Assembly (NCBI GenBank): GCA_014879445.1
Contig: JACSSC010000024.1
Location: forward strand, 62,001 to 126,000
From: Candidatus Competibacteraceae bacterium
Lineage (GTDB): Bacteria > Bacteroidota > Bacteroidia > CAIKAF01
Length of the DNA: 64,000 nt
Reading direction: 5' to 3'
Part shown: one piece after another, positions 42,030-51,689 of the stretch
Numbering within the stretch: position 1 is the stretch's first letter
Layout: each line of letters begins with the position of its first letter
Notes under the pieces: generated by a model
Database searches by the model: none
The model's input: the letters and a program-made list of their open reading frames with translations, nothing else
What the model was told of the DNA's origin: nothing
Made by a program: the position numbers and the translations under genes

Positions 42030-44078
42030 ATGCAGTTTCAGTATCCATATTTTTTATTGGCCCTTTTTGCCATCGCTATTCCGATTGTTATTCATCTCTT
42101 TAATTTCAGGCGATTCAGAAAGGTATATTTCTCAAATGTAGCTTTTCTTAAAGAAGTGAAGGTTGAAACCCAACGCCGTCAAAAAATTAGGCGGTGGTTG
42201 GTATTATTATCACGCATCTTAGCCATTTCTGCTTTAGTAATGGCTTTTGCACAACCATACATCCCCGGAACAAATGCTTCCTTTGACCCATCATCAGGTC
42301 GGGCAATCAGTATTTTTATTGATAATTCTTTTAGCATGGATGCCCAACAAAAAGATGGTCGCCTGCTGGATGTTGCGCTTACTTATGCAGATGAAATTTT
42401 GGCTTCATGCTCAGATGCCGATAAAGTTCAAATTCTTACCCAGGATTTTGAAAGTCGCCATCAGGTTTTTTATGCGCCTTCTGAAGCACGCAATCTGCTC
42501 AACGAAATTAAACTCTCACCTCAATCGCATCCTTTAAGCGATGTGATTCAACGACAATCCGACCTCTTACTCAAGCAACCGGAAGGGCTTAATAAAATCT
42601 ATATCCTATCTGATTTTCAGAAATCATTTACTAATCTTTCTTCTGTCAAACCTGATTCTTCTCTGCATATCCAATTTATACCCATTACACCTAATACCCA
42701 AAACAACTTGTTTATTGACTCTGCATGGTTGAATCAACCGGCTTTGCATCTCGGTGGTACGGTTACTATTTTAATTAGGGTTCGCAATATTTCTGATAAT
42801 GCGTATGAAAATTTGCCCATGAGGGTTGAAGTGAACGGGAAGCAAAAAGCACCCGTACTTTTTAATATTTCAGATGATGCAGCTACTGAAGTTTCACTTA
42901 CATATACAATTCAGGAACTTGGATTTCATGAGTTTCGAATTGAATTGGACGATGACCAAATTACATTTGATGATGCATTTTATTTCACCTTTAATGTTCG
43001 CGATAAAATTCCCATTTATTTAGTTGAAGGTACTCAATCGGCTCCTTTTATTCAGCGACTCTTTTCGGGTGATAACTATTTTGATTTGACAACCGTACGA
43101 GAAGGACAGATTGATTACGCTCGTTTTGCTACCGATAATTTGATTATTCTGAACGGCGTAAAAACCTTTGGTACCGGATTGACGAATGAAGCATTGAAAT
43201 TTATGAATAACGGCGGAACACTTCTCATCATCCCGCCAGCCGACTTAAACGAAATGTCGTACCAGCAGTTTGCTTCACAGTTGCACATTGGTTTTTATCA
43301 AGGTATTGATACTGCCGACACAAAAATTGACCGCATACATGCCGCCGACCCTTTTTATGCCGATGTGTTTGAAAGTATCCCTGAAAATATGGACCTGCCT
43401 AAAGTGCTAAAACATCGCATTATCTCTACTCAATCTTCACTTTATGCTTTGCCTCTGTTGCGCTTAAAGAACGGACGACCATTTTATATGAGATACCGGC
43501 CTGACAAAGGACAGGCCTATATGCTGGCTGTTGCTCTTACCGAAGAGTGGAGCAATTTCCCAATGCATGCATTGTTTGTTCCCACACTTCTCAAAACAGC
43601 ATTCTCATCGGTGCAGCAGTCGCCGCTCTATTACATCCTTGGCGATAATCAACCAATTGGTTTAAAAAATGTGGTTATACAGCGCGATAAGGTTTTGGTG
43701 ATTCGCAATGCCGACCTTTCGTTTGAAATGATACCTCAACAACAAACCATTGAAACCACTTCCTTTCTTTTTATGAATCATCAGATGCAGGATGCCGGAT
43801 TCTATTCTGTGTATGACGGCAAGGATGTTATTCATCGGTTTGCGGCGAATTACAACCGTCAGGAATCCCATCCCGCCGTTTGGGAATATAATGCCCTTTC
43901 TCAACTAATCAATGAAGCAGGATTGACTGGTGTTTCATTGATTGAAACAGGGTCACAACCTCTTAATAAACAAATCATCGAGTCAGGTCTGGGTATTAGA
44001 TTGTGGAAATTATTTATCGTTTTTGCCTTGATTTTTACAGGAATTGAAATACTTTTGATAAGATTCTTGAAAGGATAA
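42030..44078 (+). CDS. BatA-type membrane protein with vWA-like domain
   Basis: The 682-residue protein starts with the two-helix BatA N-terminal domain (FLLALFAIAIPIVIHLFNFR, about residues 7-26; second helix about 58-76). A vWA-like domain follows, with FIDNSFSMD in place of DxSxS (about 98-106), then a long beta-rich periplasmic region, and one C-terminal helix (LFIVFALIFTGIEILLI). BatA proteins belong to the aerotolerance (Bat) family of unclear function. It is followed after 2 nt by the dihydroorotase homologue and then by the ClC gene, a probable operon. Confidence 0.88.
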   Translation: MQFQYPYFLLALFAIAIPIVIHLFNFRRFRKVYFSNVAFLKEVKVETQRRQKIRRWLVLLSRILAISALVMAFAQPYIPGTNASFDPSSGRAISIFIDNSFSMDAQQKDGRLLDVALTYADEILASCSDADKVQILTQDFESRHQVFYAPSEARNLLNEIKLSPQSHPLSDVIQRQSDLLLKQPEGLNKIYILSDFQKSFTNLSSVKPDSSLHIQFIPITPNTQNNLFIDSAWLNQPALHLGGTVTILIRVRNISDNAYENLPMRVEVNGKQKAPVLFNISDDAATEVSLTYTIQELGFHEFRIELDDDQITFDDAFYFTFNVRDKIPIYLVEGTQSAPFIQRLFSGDNYFDLTTVREGQIDYARFATDNLIILNGVKTFGTGLTNEALKFMNNGGTLLIIPPADLNEMSYQQFASQLHIGFYQGIDTADTKIDRIHAADPFYADVFESIPENMDLPKVLKHRIISTQSSLYALPLLRLKNGRPFYMRYRPDKGQAYMLAVALTEEWSNFPMHALFVPTLLKTAFSSVQQSPLYYILGDNQPIGLKNVVIQRDKVLVIRNADLSFEMIPQQQTIETTSFLFMNHQMQDAGFYSVYDGKDVIHRFAANYNRQESHPAVWEYNALSQLINEAGLTGVSLIETGSQPLNKQIIESGLGIRLWKLFIVFALIFTGIEILLIRFLKG

Positions 44079-44080
44079 TC

Positions 44081-45367
44081 ATGAATGTTGCACCCATGCT
44101 AAATCTCATCCTACGTCGGGCTACCATCCTCGACAACACTTCGCCCTACAATGGGCAAACAATGGATATATGGATGGAAGGCGACATGATTCGAAAAATT
44201 GGAAGAGATTTGCCGATGCCTGATGGCGCTACCGAATATACGGCTTCCGGTTTGCATGTTTCAAAAGGTTGGATTGATATGCAATGTGTGATTGGTGAGC
44301 CGGGGTTTGAATCATGCGAAACGCTTCAATCGGCTTCTGAAGCAGCTATTGCCGGAGGATTTACAACTTTATGTATGCTCCCTGTTACCCATCCTCGTAT
44401 AGATAACCGTGCGCAGGTGGAATTTATTTTTCGACGCAATCTCTCCTTACCTGTGCATATTCTTCCATATGGCGCACTTACTGTGCAATGCGAAGGGAAA
44501 GATATGGCCGAACTGCTCGACATGGCAGATGCCGGTATCCGTGCTTTTACCGATGGGAAAAGTTCTATTGAAAATCCCAAACTACTCGAATTGATACTAC
44601 AATATGCATCTCAACACGATTTACTTGTGGTGCATCATTCCGATACTCCGGCGCTCACCCGACAGGCACAAATGCATGAAGGGATAAATAGTACCGCGCT
44701 TGGGCTGAAAGGATTTCCTGCAATAGCCGAAATGATGGCAGTTGAACGCGATTTGCATCTGCTGACATATGCCGGCGGTCGTTTGCATATTCCGCTTGTA
44801 AGCTCTAAAGAGACGGTTGAAACTATTCGTCGAGCTAAAGCTTCAGGCCAAAAGGTTAGCTGTGGCGTGGCATCTCAGTATCTATTATTCACCGACCTCG
44901 CACTTCAAACTTTTGATCCCATGTATAAAGTGAATCCTCCTTATCGTACTGATGAGGATAGGATGGAGTTGATTGATGGCATTGCTGATGGCACTATTGA
45001 TATTATCTGCTCTGATCATACACCGGTTGATGATGAGCATAAAATTCATGAATTGGCTCATGCCGATTTTGGTATAACAAACCTCGAAACGGCTTTCGCT
45101 ACTGCACGTACTGCTACATCCTCTTATATTGACATATCTACCTTAATTGAATCCCTGACTTCTCATCCGGCCTCATTACTAGGCATCCAACAACCCTCAA
45201 TAGCGGAAGGCCAACGCGCCGATATTACCCTATTCCAACCTGATGAACCCTGGCAATATAATGCCGATTCGTCACACTCATTGTCTCATAATTCTCCATT
45301 TAACGGGTTCTTATTTACAGGCAAGCCGCTCGGTGTCATCTGCAAATCAAAATTACATCTTTCTTAA
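44081..45367 (+). CDS. Dihydroorotase homologue, probably non-catalytic
   Basis: The 428-residue protein aligns by eye with type I dihydroorotases over its whole length. It has FTDGKSSIENPKLLEL, KVNPPYRTDEDR and ICSDHTPVD with the catalytic Asp. The metal-binding HxH motif is replaced: GWIDMQCVIGEPGFE reads QCV where HVH is expected, and the Arg before EPG is Gly. The later metal His is also altered (VASQYLLFTD). It is therefore likely a pseudo-enzyme, like the non-catalytic PyrC' chains that support aspartate transcarbamoylase. It sits between the BatA-like and ClC genes. Confidence 0.88.
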   Translation: MNVAPMLNLILRRATILDNTSPYNGQTMDIWMEGDMIRKIGRDLPMPDGATEYTASGLHVSKGWIDMQCVIGEPGFESCETLQSASEAAIAGGFTTLCMLPVTHPRIDNRAQVEFIFRRNLSLPVHILPYGALTVQCEGKDMAELLDMADAGIRAFTDGKSSIENPKLLELILQYASQHDLLVVHHSDTPALTRQAQMHEGINSTALGLKGFPAIAEMMAVERDLHLLTYAGGRLHIPLVSSKETVETIRRAKASGQKVSCGVASQYLLFTDLALQTFDPMYKVNPPYRTDEDRMELIDGIADGTIDIICSDHTPVDDEHKIHELAHADFGITNLETAFATARTATSSYIDISTLIESLTSHPASLLGIQQPSIAEGQRADITLFQPDEPWQYNADSSHSLSHNSPFNGFLFTGKPLGVICKSKLHLS

Positions 45368-45368
45368 T

Positions 45369-46745
45369 GTGAGTTTGTTTTTTAGTAAAATATTAATTCG
45401 CATATATCAAACGCGAAAAAAATATATCAGCCACCGCAATTTTATTCTGCTAGCTAGTTTTATTGTCGGTTTGGTTACTGCCCTTGCTGCTGTCTTTCTC
45501 AAATGGTTTATCTCAGTTCTTGAACACCAAGCCACCCGAATTAATACATGGCTGGATAGTAATTGGCTTACCGCTCTATTGCCCATGTTGGGGCTGCTGG
45601 GATCTTATCTTCTACTTACCCGTTTTTTTAGATATCGCCTTAGTCGTGGCGTAACGCCTGTTATCAGAAGCATTTTTCAAAACAACAGTCGCATGCATAA
45701 GCGTCATACATTCGGACACATGCTTACTAGTGGTATTACCGTAGCTTTTGGTGGATCTGCAGGACTCGAAGCACCTATTGTGGCAACAGGTGCTGCTATC
45801 GGAAGCAATACTGCCACTGACTTGCGTCTGTCAAAACGCGAAACAATGCTTCTATTAGCTTGCGGTACAGCCAGTGGAATTGCTGCCATCTTTAATGCTC
45901 CCATTGCAGGCATCATCTTTACACTCGAAGTATTGCTCATTGATTTTACAATCCCGTTTTTTATTCCACTCCTCATCTCTACAGCCACAGCTTCAGTGGT
46001 TTCTCAACTTCTATATCCTGATAGGTTTTATTTTCAAGTTACTGAGGATTGGGCTTTCAGTGCATTGCCTTTTTATTTATTGTTGGGTATTTTTTGTGGA
46101 ATGATTGCTATTTATACCGTACGCACAACCGAAAAATTCGACAAAATATTTACACGATGGGGCATGGGTAGCAAATCTCTTGTTGTGGGTGGCGCCGTTA
46201 TGTGTCTCATGATATTTTTATTTCCTCCTTTGTATGGTGAAGGGTATTTGACGATAGTGCATCTGCTTAAAGGCAATGAAAAAATGCTATTGGCTCATGC
46301 AATCTATGAAAGTGTTAGCCAGTCAGCATGGATGATTTTGCTCGTCGCATTTATCGTAATGTTGCTTAAACCAATAGCTACTGCGCTTACCATTGGCGCA
46401 GGTGGTAATGGGGGCGTCTTTGCTTCTTCGCTGATGATTGGCGGATTAGCCGGGTTTGTTTTCAGCAAGTTAGTGAATATTACAGGATGGTTCCATTTGC
46501 AGGTTCCAGGTTTTATAATTGCCGGTATGGCCGGTATGTTGGCCGGCGTTATTCACGCACCTCTTACTTCGATATTCCTTATCGCTGAAATTACCGGCGG
46601 ATACATCTTATTTATTCCGCTTATGATGGTAAGCGCTATTTCTTATTTTATGGTCAGAAGCACAGATGCGTACTCCATTTACCATAAGTCATTAGCCAAA
46701 GCCGGACTGTTGCCCGATCAGTCACATTCTAGCGACACTATCTGA
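45369..46745 (+). CDS. ClC family chloride channel/proton antiporter
   Basis: The 458-residue protein is read from a GTG at 45369, 1 nt after the dihydroorotase-like stop; the frame is open further upstream but overlaps that gene without a plausible start. ClC motifs are present: GSAGLEAPIVATGAAIGS, with the gating Glu, and GAGGNGGVFASSLMIGG (the GxFxP-type region). About 10-12 membrane helices are visible. There is no CBS domain. It moves chloride or fluoride against protons. It ends exactly abutting the convergent ferritin gene, with no spacer. Confidence 0.9.
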   Translation: MSLFFSKILIRIYQTRKKYISHRNFILLASFIVGLVTALAAVFLKWFISVLEHQATRINTWLDSNWLTALLPMLGLLGSYLLLTRFFRYRLSRGVTPVIRSIFQNNSRMHKRHTFGHMLTSGITVAFGGSAGLEAPIVATGAAIGSNTATDLRLSKRETMLLLACGTASGIAAIFNAPIAGIIFTLEVLLIDFTIPFFIPLLISTATASVVSQLLYPDRFYFQVTEDWAFSALPFYLLLGIFCGMIAIYTVRTTEKFDKIFTRWGMGSKSLVVGGAVMCLMIFLFPPLYGEGYLTIVHLLKGNEKMLLAHAIYESVSQSAWMILLVAFIVMLLKPIATALTIGAGGNGGVFASSLMIGGLAGFVFSKLVNITGWFHLQVPGFIIAGMAGMLAGVIHAPLTSIFLIAEITGGYILFIPLMMVSAISYFMVRSTDAYSIYHKSLAKAGLLPDQSHSSDTI

Positions 46746-47261
46746 TTACTCAGTTGTGTTGTTGACTGAAGGGGTTGCCTTTAGCCCGATTTCTTTATCA
46801 ATCAAATATAGCCCACTGCCCTGCATCCCTATTAGTTTGATTTTATCTAGTAATGTTCGGGCCAGTGTTTCTTCTTCATGTTGTTCGGAAATATACCACT
46901 GTAAAAAATTTAGCGATGTATAATCCTTTTCCTGGCCTGCTATGTAAACTAATTTGTTTACGGCCTCAGTCACGCTTCTTTCATGTTCGAGAAATGTTTC
47001 CATCAACTCTAAAATGTTTTTGAATGATGTTTTCGGCTTCTTGAGTGATGGTGTAATGGCATGCCCGCCGCGTTCATTTATAAATCGAAAAAGCTTGAGC
47101 ATATGCATGCGCTCCTCATCGCTTTGATTATAAAAGAATGTGGCCGAACCATCTAATCCATTTACTTCGCACCACGATGCCATAGCAAGATACGAAGATG
47201 AGGCATACGCCTCCATCTCTAATTGTTCGTTTAGCAGCTTTTCTAATTTTTTTCCTACCAT
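46746..47261 (-). CDS. ftnA: Bacterial non-haem ferritin
   Basis: The 171-residue protein is a four-helix-bundle ferritin. Ferroxidase ligands appear in place: Glu17 (LEMEAYASSSYLAMASW), Glu50 and His53 (DEERMHML), and Glu/Gln around 93 and 126 (EHERSV, SEQHEEE). It stores iron as ferric mineral in a 24-mer cage. It starts 23 nt after rnz on the same strand, so it may be transcribed from the rnz promoter. Confidence 0.95.
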   Translation of the reverse strand: MVGKKLEKLLNEQLEMEAYASSSYLAMASWCEVNGLDGSATFFYNQSDEERMHMLKLFRFINERGGHAITPSLKKPKTSFKNILELMETFLEHERSVTEAVNKLVYIAGQEKDYTSLNFLQWYISEQHEEETLARTLLDKIKLIGMQGSGLYLIDKEIGLKATPSVNNTTE

Positions 47262-47284
47262 AATCTTGATTTTTATTATTTATT

Positions 47285-48232
47285 TTAACAATGATTGCTT
47301 GAAAAGGTTCGATAAGCAAATGGAATGTCAATCACCTTGCCATCAAATGCTACTTCTGTATCTGTAAATTCTGATTTCGCTTCTGCCAACAAGGAATCGG
47401 TATTTGTATATCTCACCGAAAAATGACCAATAATTAGTTTTTTTACTCTTGCTAATGCGGCCATCTTCCCAGCTTCTAATGCTGTTGAATGTTGGGTCTG
47501 CTCTGCCCGTATTTTAAAATCTTGTCCAAATGTTGCTTCATGATATAATACATCTGCTTCTAATATTCGTTCGGCTACATTAGGCAAGAACGCAGTATCG
47601 GTCATATACACATATTTTCGAGGATGCATTGGTAATGTTGTTATGGAATGATTCGGAATAACCTTCCCATCTGCTTTTATGATATCATGCCCTTCTTTGG
47701 CCAACCGAATTTGCTCTATCGTTAGTCCATATTGTATGATGGCATTCTTTTTCATTCGCAGCGGACGTGCTCGCTCCTCAAATATAAATGCATGACAAGC
47801 TACGGAATGTCGTAACGGAAAACATCGAATAATAAATTGTTCGTTTTCCCATAATATTCCCTCAAATTGATTTTTTATCTCATGAAAAATCAATTCAAAA
47901 TTTGAGGGTGTATGTGTCATTTCTTTATAATGACGGATAAAAGAAATAACCTCTGAAGGCGCATACAGATGCATTGGAATCTTCCGCCCTAACAAATCCA
48001 TGCTTGATAGTAAACCCGGTAATCCTAAAAAATGGTCGCTGTGCATATGACTGATTAATATATGCTGTATGCGCTGAAACGAAATGCGATAACGTCGTAG
48101 TTGCATCTGTGTGCCCTCAGCACAATCTACCAAAAAATATCGATCGGAATAATCAACCAACTGGGCAGTGGGATAACGATCCTTTGTCGGTATTGCCGAA
48201 CTACATCCTAATATAGTGATGCGAAATTGCAT
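47285..48232 (-). CDS. rnz: Ribonuclease Z (tRNA 3'-endonuclease)
   Basis: Start chosen at ATG 48232 (MQFRITILGCSSAIPTKDRYPTA), the usual N-terminus; a Met five codons upstream is less likely. The 315-residue metallo-beta-lactamase protein has the zinc motif His62-x-His64-x-Asp66-His67 (SHMHSDHFLGLPG) and YHEATF and HSTALEAGKMA further on. It trims 3' ends of tRNA precursors. It is followed by ferritin 23 nt later. Confidence 0.95.
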   Translation of the reverse strand: MQFRITILGCSSAIPTKDRYPTAQLVDYSDRYFLVDCAEGTQMQLRRYRISFQRIQHILISHMHSDHFLGLPGLLSSMDLLGRKIPMHLYAPSEVISFIRHYKEMTHTPSNFELIFHEIKNQFEGILWENEQFIIRCFPLRHSVACHAFIFEERARPLRMKKNAIIQYGLTIEQIRLAKEGHDIIKADGKVIPNHSITTLPMHPRKYVYMTDTAFLPNVAERILEADVLYHEATFGQDFKIRAEQTQHSTALEAGKMAALARVKKLIIGHFSVRYTNTDSLLAEAKSEFTDTEVAFDGKVIDIPFAYRTFSSNHC

Positions 48233-48363
48233 GGCATAAAGATACAATTTTCAATCACCTCGCATTTGATTGCTTTATTTATCTTCTTTATTATTGTTAA
48301 TTAATCTTCACAATCAGCGTTGTTTACACTTTTATTTCGCTAATTTGTAACCGAATTCATCGC

Positions 48364-50547
48364 ATGAAAAAAATAAAAAAAATAACGCTTTTTTTCTTTG
48401 TTGCTTGTTGCACACTTTTTCTGCTTTTCACACTACTTATTCAGTACGTATTCAACAAACCCGTTGCCCAATATATCGCTTCTCAAATATCTTCTTCTCA
48501 AAATTCAAACCAGCAGGTGTTGATCCAACAACTGGATTTTAATATTTTTACTCGCTCTCTTTATATACTCGGATTTGATCTCAAAGCAGGAAATCATGAC
48601 AATCCATTTCTCCATTTCCAATCCGATACCTTGCAAATTCATGATATCTCTTTGTTCTCACTTCTGTTTCAAAAAAAGTTTTCAATCGGCAACTTGTTTG
48701 CTTCTAACGGCTCTTGCCGTATTGATATGGATGCTCCTCGACCTAAACAAAATAATACCCAAACCAGGTTCTCTATTTCAAATATATTGATTCATCACAT
48801 ACAATGGAACCTTATATCTGATGATAAATCAGCCAACTTTACGTCTGATTTTATTGCAGGCGTTTCATTTCAAATTCCATCCACTAATCTCATCCCTTCG
48901 CATTCAATGCATGCCGGTATTTCAGATATTCAACTTACATATCAAAACCGACACCTGGCTCTTGATAGCTTGTATCTGAAAAAAAATAACGATGTGCTTG
49001 ATATGCGTCTGGGGCCGGCCATGTTTAATAATATTGCCGATTTTATAGGATTTCAACGCGATACCCTTCTTTTTCCTATTCGGCAAATTCATGTCGAAAA
49101 GCTCATTACCTCTGTGCCCGTTTACTATTTCAGATATCTATCCTCGCCACACATCCGAAGCTTCGAATTGCCGTATATCGAAATCGTTAAACCCCAATTT
49201 CTTATCCAAACCGGTATGGGGGCTGCAAAACAAAAAAGCAAATGGGAACTCAAACTTGCAGGACATCCCATTGATTATTCTATCCATAAACTCCTAATCA
49301 CGGATGCTTCTATCCGAACTTACCATCAGCACGACTCAACCCCCGTTTTTTCTATAGACCAACTCAAAATCAAAACATTGAATTTTCGATCCGAAAATCG
49401 CTTTCATTCATACCCATTCTATTGCGATGCACTCGACCTCTCAGGCCATCAAATGCAAATCCAACTTAACCACCTTTTGGGCTACGTGTGTAACGCTCAG
49501 AAAATCACATTCTCTAATGCCCTGCAACAAATTCGCGTTGATGGCCTTTCTATCGAATCAACGCTGCCGATTGATACTTTCTTTGTTAGGTCTTATTTTC
49601 AAACCGATAAACCAACTCTCAAATCCCATTCACTTACTCTCAATCATACAAATATCAATCATTTTCTACATTCCGGTGAATTTTTTATAGGCTCTATTCT
49701 TGCCGATTCGATTTCTATTCATGTAATCCGCGACAGAAATTTCCCGTACAATCTCAAAGTATTTCCTCCCATGATGCAGGATCAAATCAAAAATCTACCT
49801 TTTACCTTCGCTGTTGATACTCTTTTACTGAAGAAAGGAACGATTGAATATGTCGAAATTCCTCAGAAGTTTGATATTGATGATGCCGGCGTTTTTCGCC
49901 TTTCTGATGTCTCTTTGCGTATGCATAACCTCGCCAATGCATTGCATGTGTTGCAGATTAACGATACACTTGAAATTCACTTTACCGGTAAATTATACAA
50001 CCAAGGCGAACTCAATGTTTTTATTGATATGCCTATGCTCGACCAGCTTTATACACACCGCGTTTATGGAACGATTGGAAAATTTAATGCCCGTGAGTTT
50101 AATAAACTTACTGTGCCTACAGCGGCAATCAAAATCAATAGAGGTACTATCAATGGCGGTGAATTCTACTTTGAAGCGAATAACAGAAAATCTTTTGGAG
50201 AAGCTAAACTCCTGTTCGAAAAATTGAAAATCTCTATGCTCAATCAATCTGGGCATGCATCCAAATCTCAACCCGATTTCCTTAAATCTATTATCGCTAA
50301 CGTGTTTTTAGTACACGAAAATCCTTCTCCCGGAAAACCTCCGCTCATCGGCAAAATTGATTTCGAAAGAAATATGAACCGATGGATGATAAATTTCTGG
50401 TGGAAAAGTTTACTTCACGGTTTAAAATCTATCGTCTTTGCCCGCGAAAATGAAGTCAAAGAAATGTCATCTTCTTTCTCTGCCTATCAGCAACTCCGTC
50501 AACAACGCGAAGCCAGAGAAAAAACCGATAAAATTCAAATCCCTTGA
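48364..50547 (+). CDS. AsmA-like envelope protein
   Basis: The 727-residue protein has one N-terminal membrane helix (about 9-29, LFFFVACCTLFLLFTLLIQY), then a long beta-rich periplasmic part with repeated short strands and the phrase RIDMDAPRPK. The C-terminal third has an AsmA/DUF748-like pattern (FTGKLYNQGELNVFIDMPML, FNARELNKL-type segment) and ends in a Gln/Arg-rich tail. AsmA-like proteins are proposed lipid-transfer bridges between membranes. The substrate is unknown and the family match is from pattern, not a clear motif. Confidence 0.75.
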   Translation: MKKIKKITLFFFVACCTLFLLFTLLIQYVFNKPVAQYIASQISSSQNSNQQVLIQQLDFNIFTRSLYILGFDLKAGNHDNPFLHFQSDTLQIHDISLFSLLFQKKFSIGNLFASNGSCRIDMDAPRPKQNNTQTRFSISNILIHHIQWNLISDDKSANFTSDFIAGVSFQIPSTNLIPSHSMHAGISDIQLTYQNRHLALDSLYLKKNNDVLDMRLGPAMFNNIADFIGFQRDTLLFPIRQIHVEKLITSVPVYYFRYLSSPHIRSFELPYIEIVKPQFLIQTGMGAAKQKSKWELKLAGHPIDYSIHKLLITDASIRTYHQHDSTPVFSIDQLKIKTLNFRSENRFHSYPFYCDALDLSGHQMQIQLNHLLGYVCNAQKITFSNALQQIRVDGLSIESTLPIDTFFVRSYFQTDKPTLKSHSLTLNHTNINHFLHSGEFFIGSILADSISIHVIRDRNFPYNLKVFPPMMQDQIKNLPFTFAVDTLLLKKGTIEYVEIPQKFDIDDAGVFRLSDVSLRMHNLANALHVLQINDTLEIHFTGKLYNQGELNVFIDMPMLDQLYTHRVYGTIGKFNAREFNKLTVPTAAIKINRGTINGGEFYFEANNRKSFGEAKLLFEKLKISMLNQSGHASKSQPDFLKSIIANVFLVHENPSPGKPPLIGKIDFERNMNRWMINFWWKSLLHGLKSIVFARENEVKEMSSSFSAYQQLRQQREAREKTDKIQIP

Positions 50548-50617
50548 CAATCCCAATCCCTAACCATCTTTTTTATGAACTCCTGTGATGCGTAATATCG
50601 TCCCCTGATTTCAATCG

Positions 50618-51583
50618 TTACCCTGCTGTTTTCCATATCTGATATACGATATATAACACATACAGCAAAAACATCACGATGCCCTCTATACGATTAATCT
50701 TGCCTTTGTTGCCTACAAACATGAATGCAAACAATATCACGCTGGCAAATGTGCATACCAACAAATCAATATTCAAATCTGCATTAAATGGAAGTGGCGA
50801 TATCGTAGCCGATACACCCAGTATGAAAAAAATATTAAAAATATTTGAACCCACTACATTGCCTATGGCAATGTCCGAATTCTTTTTAGAGGCCGCAACC
50901 AACGATGTGGCTAACTCCGGAACCGATGTGCCTACCGACACTATCGTTATGCCTATGATGGCTTCACTTATGCCCAGCGATTCTGCAATACTAACAGCCC
51001 CATCTACCATTAATTTCCCTCCTCCTACCAAACCAATAATTCCTACTGTAATCAATAACACCGACTTCCATATAGGATACATCCTAACGACTAATGATTC
51101 GCTCGATTGCGTATGCTTTGATGTCTCAAACGAATAATATAGAAATATAATCAAAAACGAAACCATCACCATCCCATCTATTCGAGATATTAATCCAGTA
51201 CTGCTCCCATCAATTATTATATCATTGGCCATAACCAATAACACTACGGCTGCCAACAGTGTGAATGGTATCTCTTTCCAAATCGTTGTGCGCTGAACAG
51301 CTATCGGATAAACAGTTGCAGTGAGTCCTAGTATCAATAAAATATTAAAAATATTGGAACCAATTACATTGCCAACTGCTATGTCAGTCCTCCCATCAAT
51401 GGCCGATATTAAACTTACTACAAACTCAGGCATCGATGTGCCAAATGACACTACCGTTAACCCAATTACAAGATTTGATATTTGCAATTTCTTAGCTAGT
51501 GATGATGCCCCGTCAACTAACCAATTTGCTCCATATATAGTAAGGACTATTCCAACTATTAAAAATATAATTGCCAAAATCAT
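50618..51583 (-). CDS. Calcium/sodium antiporter (CaCA family, YrbG-like)
   Basis: Start chosen at ATG 51583 (MILAIIFLIVGIVLTIYGANWLV), the beginning of helix 1, in accord with the -7 element at 51592-51599. The 321-residue protein has two inverted alpha repeats: VSFGTSMPEFVVSLISA and GNVIGSNIFNILLILG in the first, VSVGTSVPELATSLVAA and GNVVGSNIFNIFFILG in the second. They carry the ion-binding Glu and Asn residues. It exports calcium against sodium or protons. Confidence 0.95.
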   Translation of the reverse strand: MILAIIFLIVGIVLTIYGANWLVDGASSLAKKLQISNLVIGLTVVSFGTSMPEFVVSLISAIDGRTDIAVGNVIGSNIFNILLILGLTATVYPIAVQRTTIWKEIPFTLLAAVVLLVMANDIIIDGSSTGLISRIDGMVMVSFLIIFLYYSFETSKHTQSSESLVVRMYPIWKSVLLITVGIIGLVGGGKLMVDGAVSIAESLGISEAIIGITIVSVGTSVPELATSLVAASKKNSDIAIGNVVGSNIFNIFFILGVSATISPLPFNADLNIDLLVCTFASVILFAFMFVGNKGKINRIEGIVMFLLYVLYIVYQIWKTAG

Positions 51584-51591
51584 ATGAAATA

Positions 51592-51599
51592 CAAAATTA
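51592..51599 (-). promoter_or_regulatory. -7 element of the Ca/Na antiporter gene
   Basis: The minus strand reads TAATTTTG, a TAnnTTTG match 8 nt before the ATG at 51583, so the transcript is nearly leaderless. It is only 10 bp from the divergent tyrS element. Confidence 0.45.
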
Positions 51600-51609
51600 G
51601 TATAATCTT

Positions 51610-51617
51610 TATATTTG
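51610..51617 (+). promoter_or_regulatory. -7 promoter element for tyrS
   Basis: TATATTTG matches TAnnTTTG and includes the TTG at 51615, so translation cannot begin there. Confidence 0.45.
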
Positions 51618-51689
51618 CATTTACTCAACCCTCAGCCAATGGCTTTCTTCATTTCATTGTTTATCTTTGCCTCAAACTCAATGATGCAA

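Noticed and set aside
45243-45368. ATG at 45243 as ClC start
   Set aside because: It would place 42 codons inside the dihydroorotase-like gene and encode a non-ClC leader; GTG 45369 gives a normal N-terminus.
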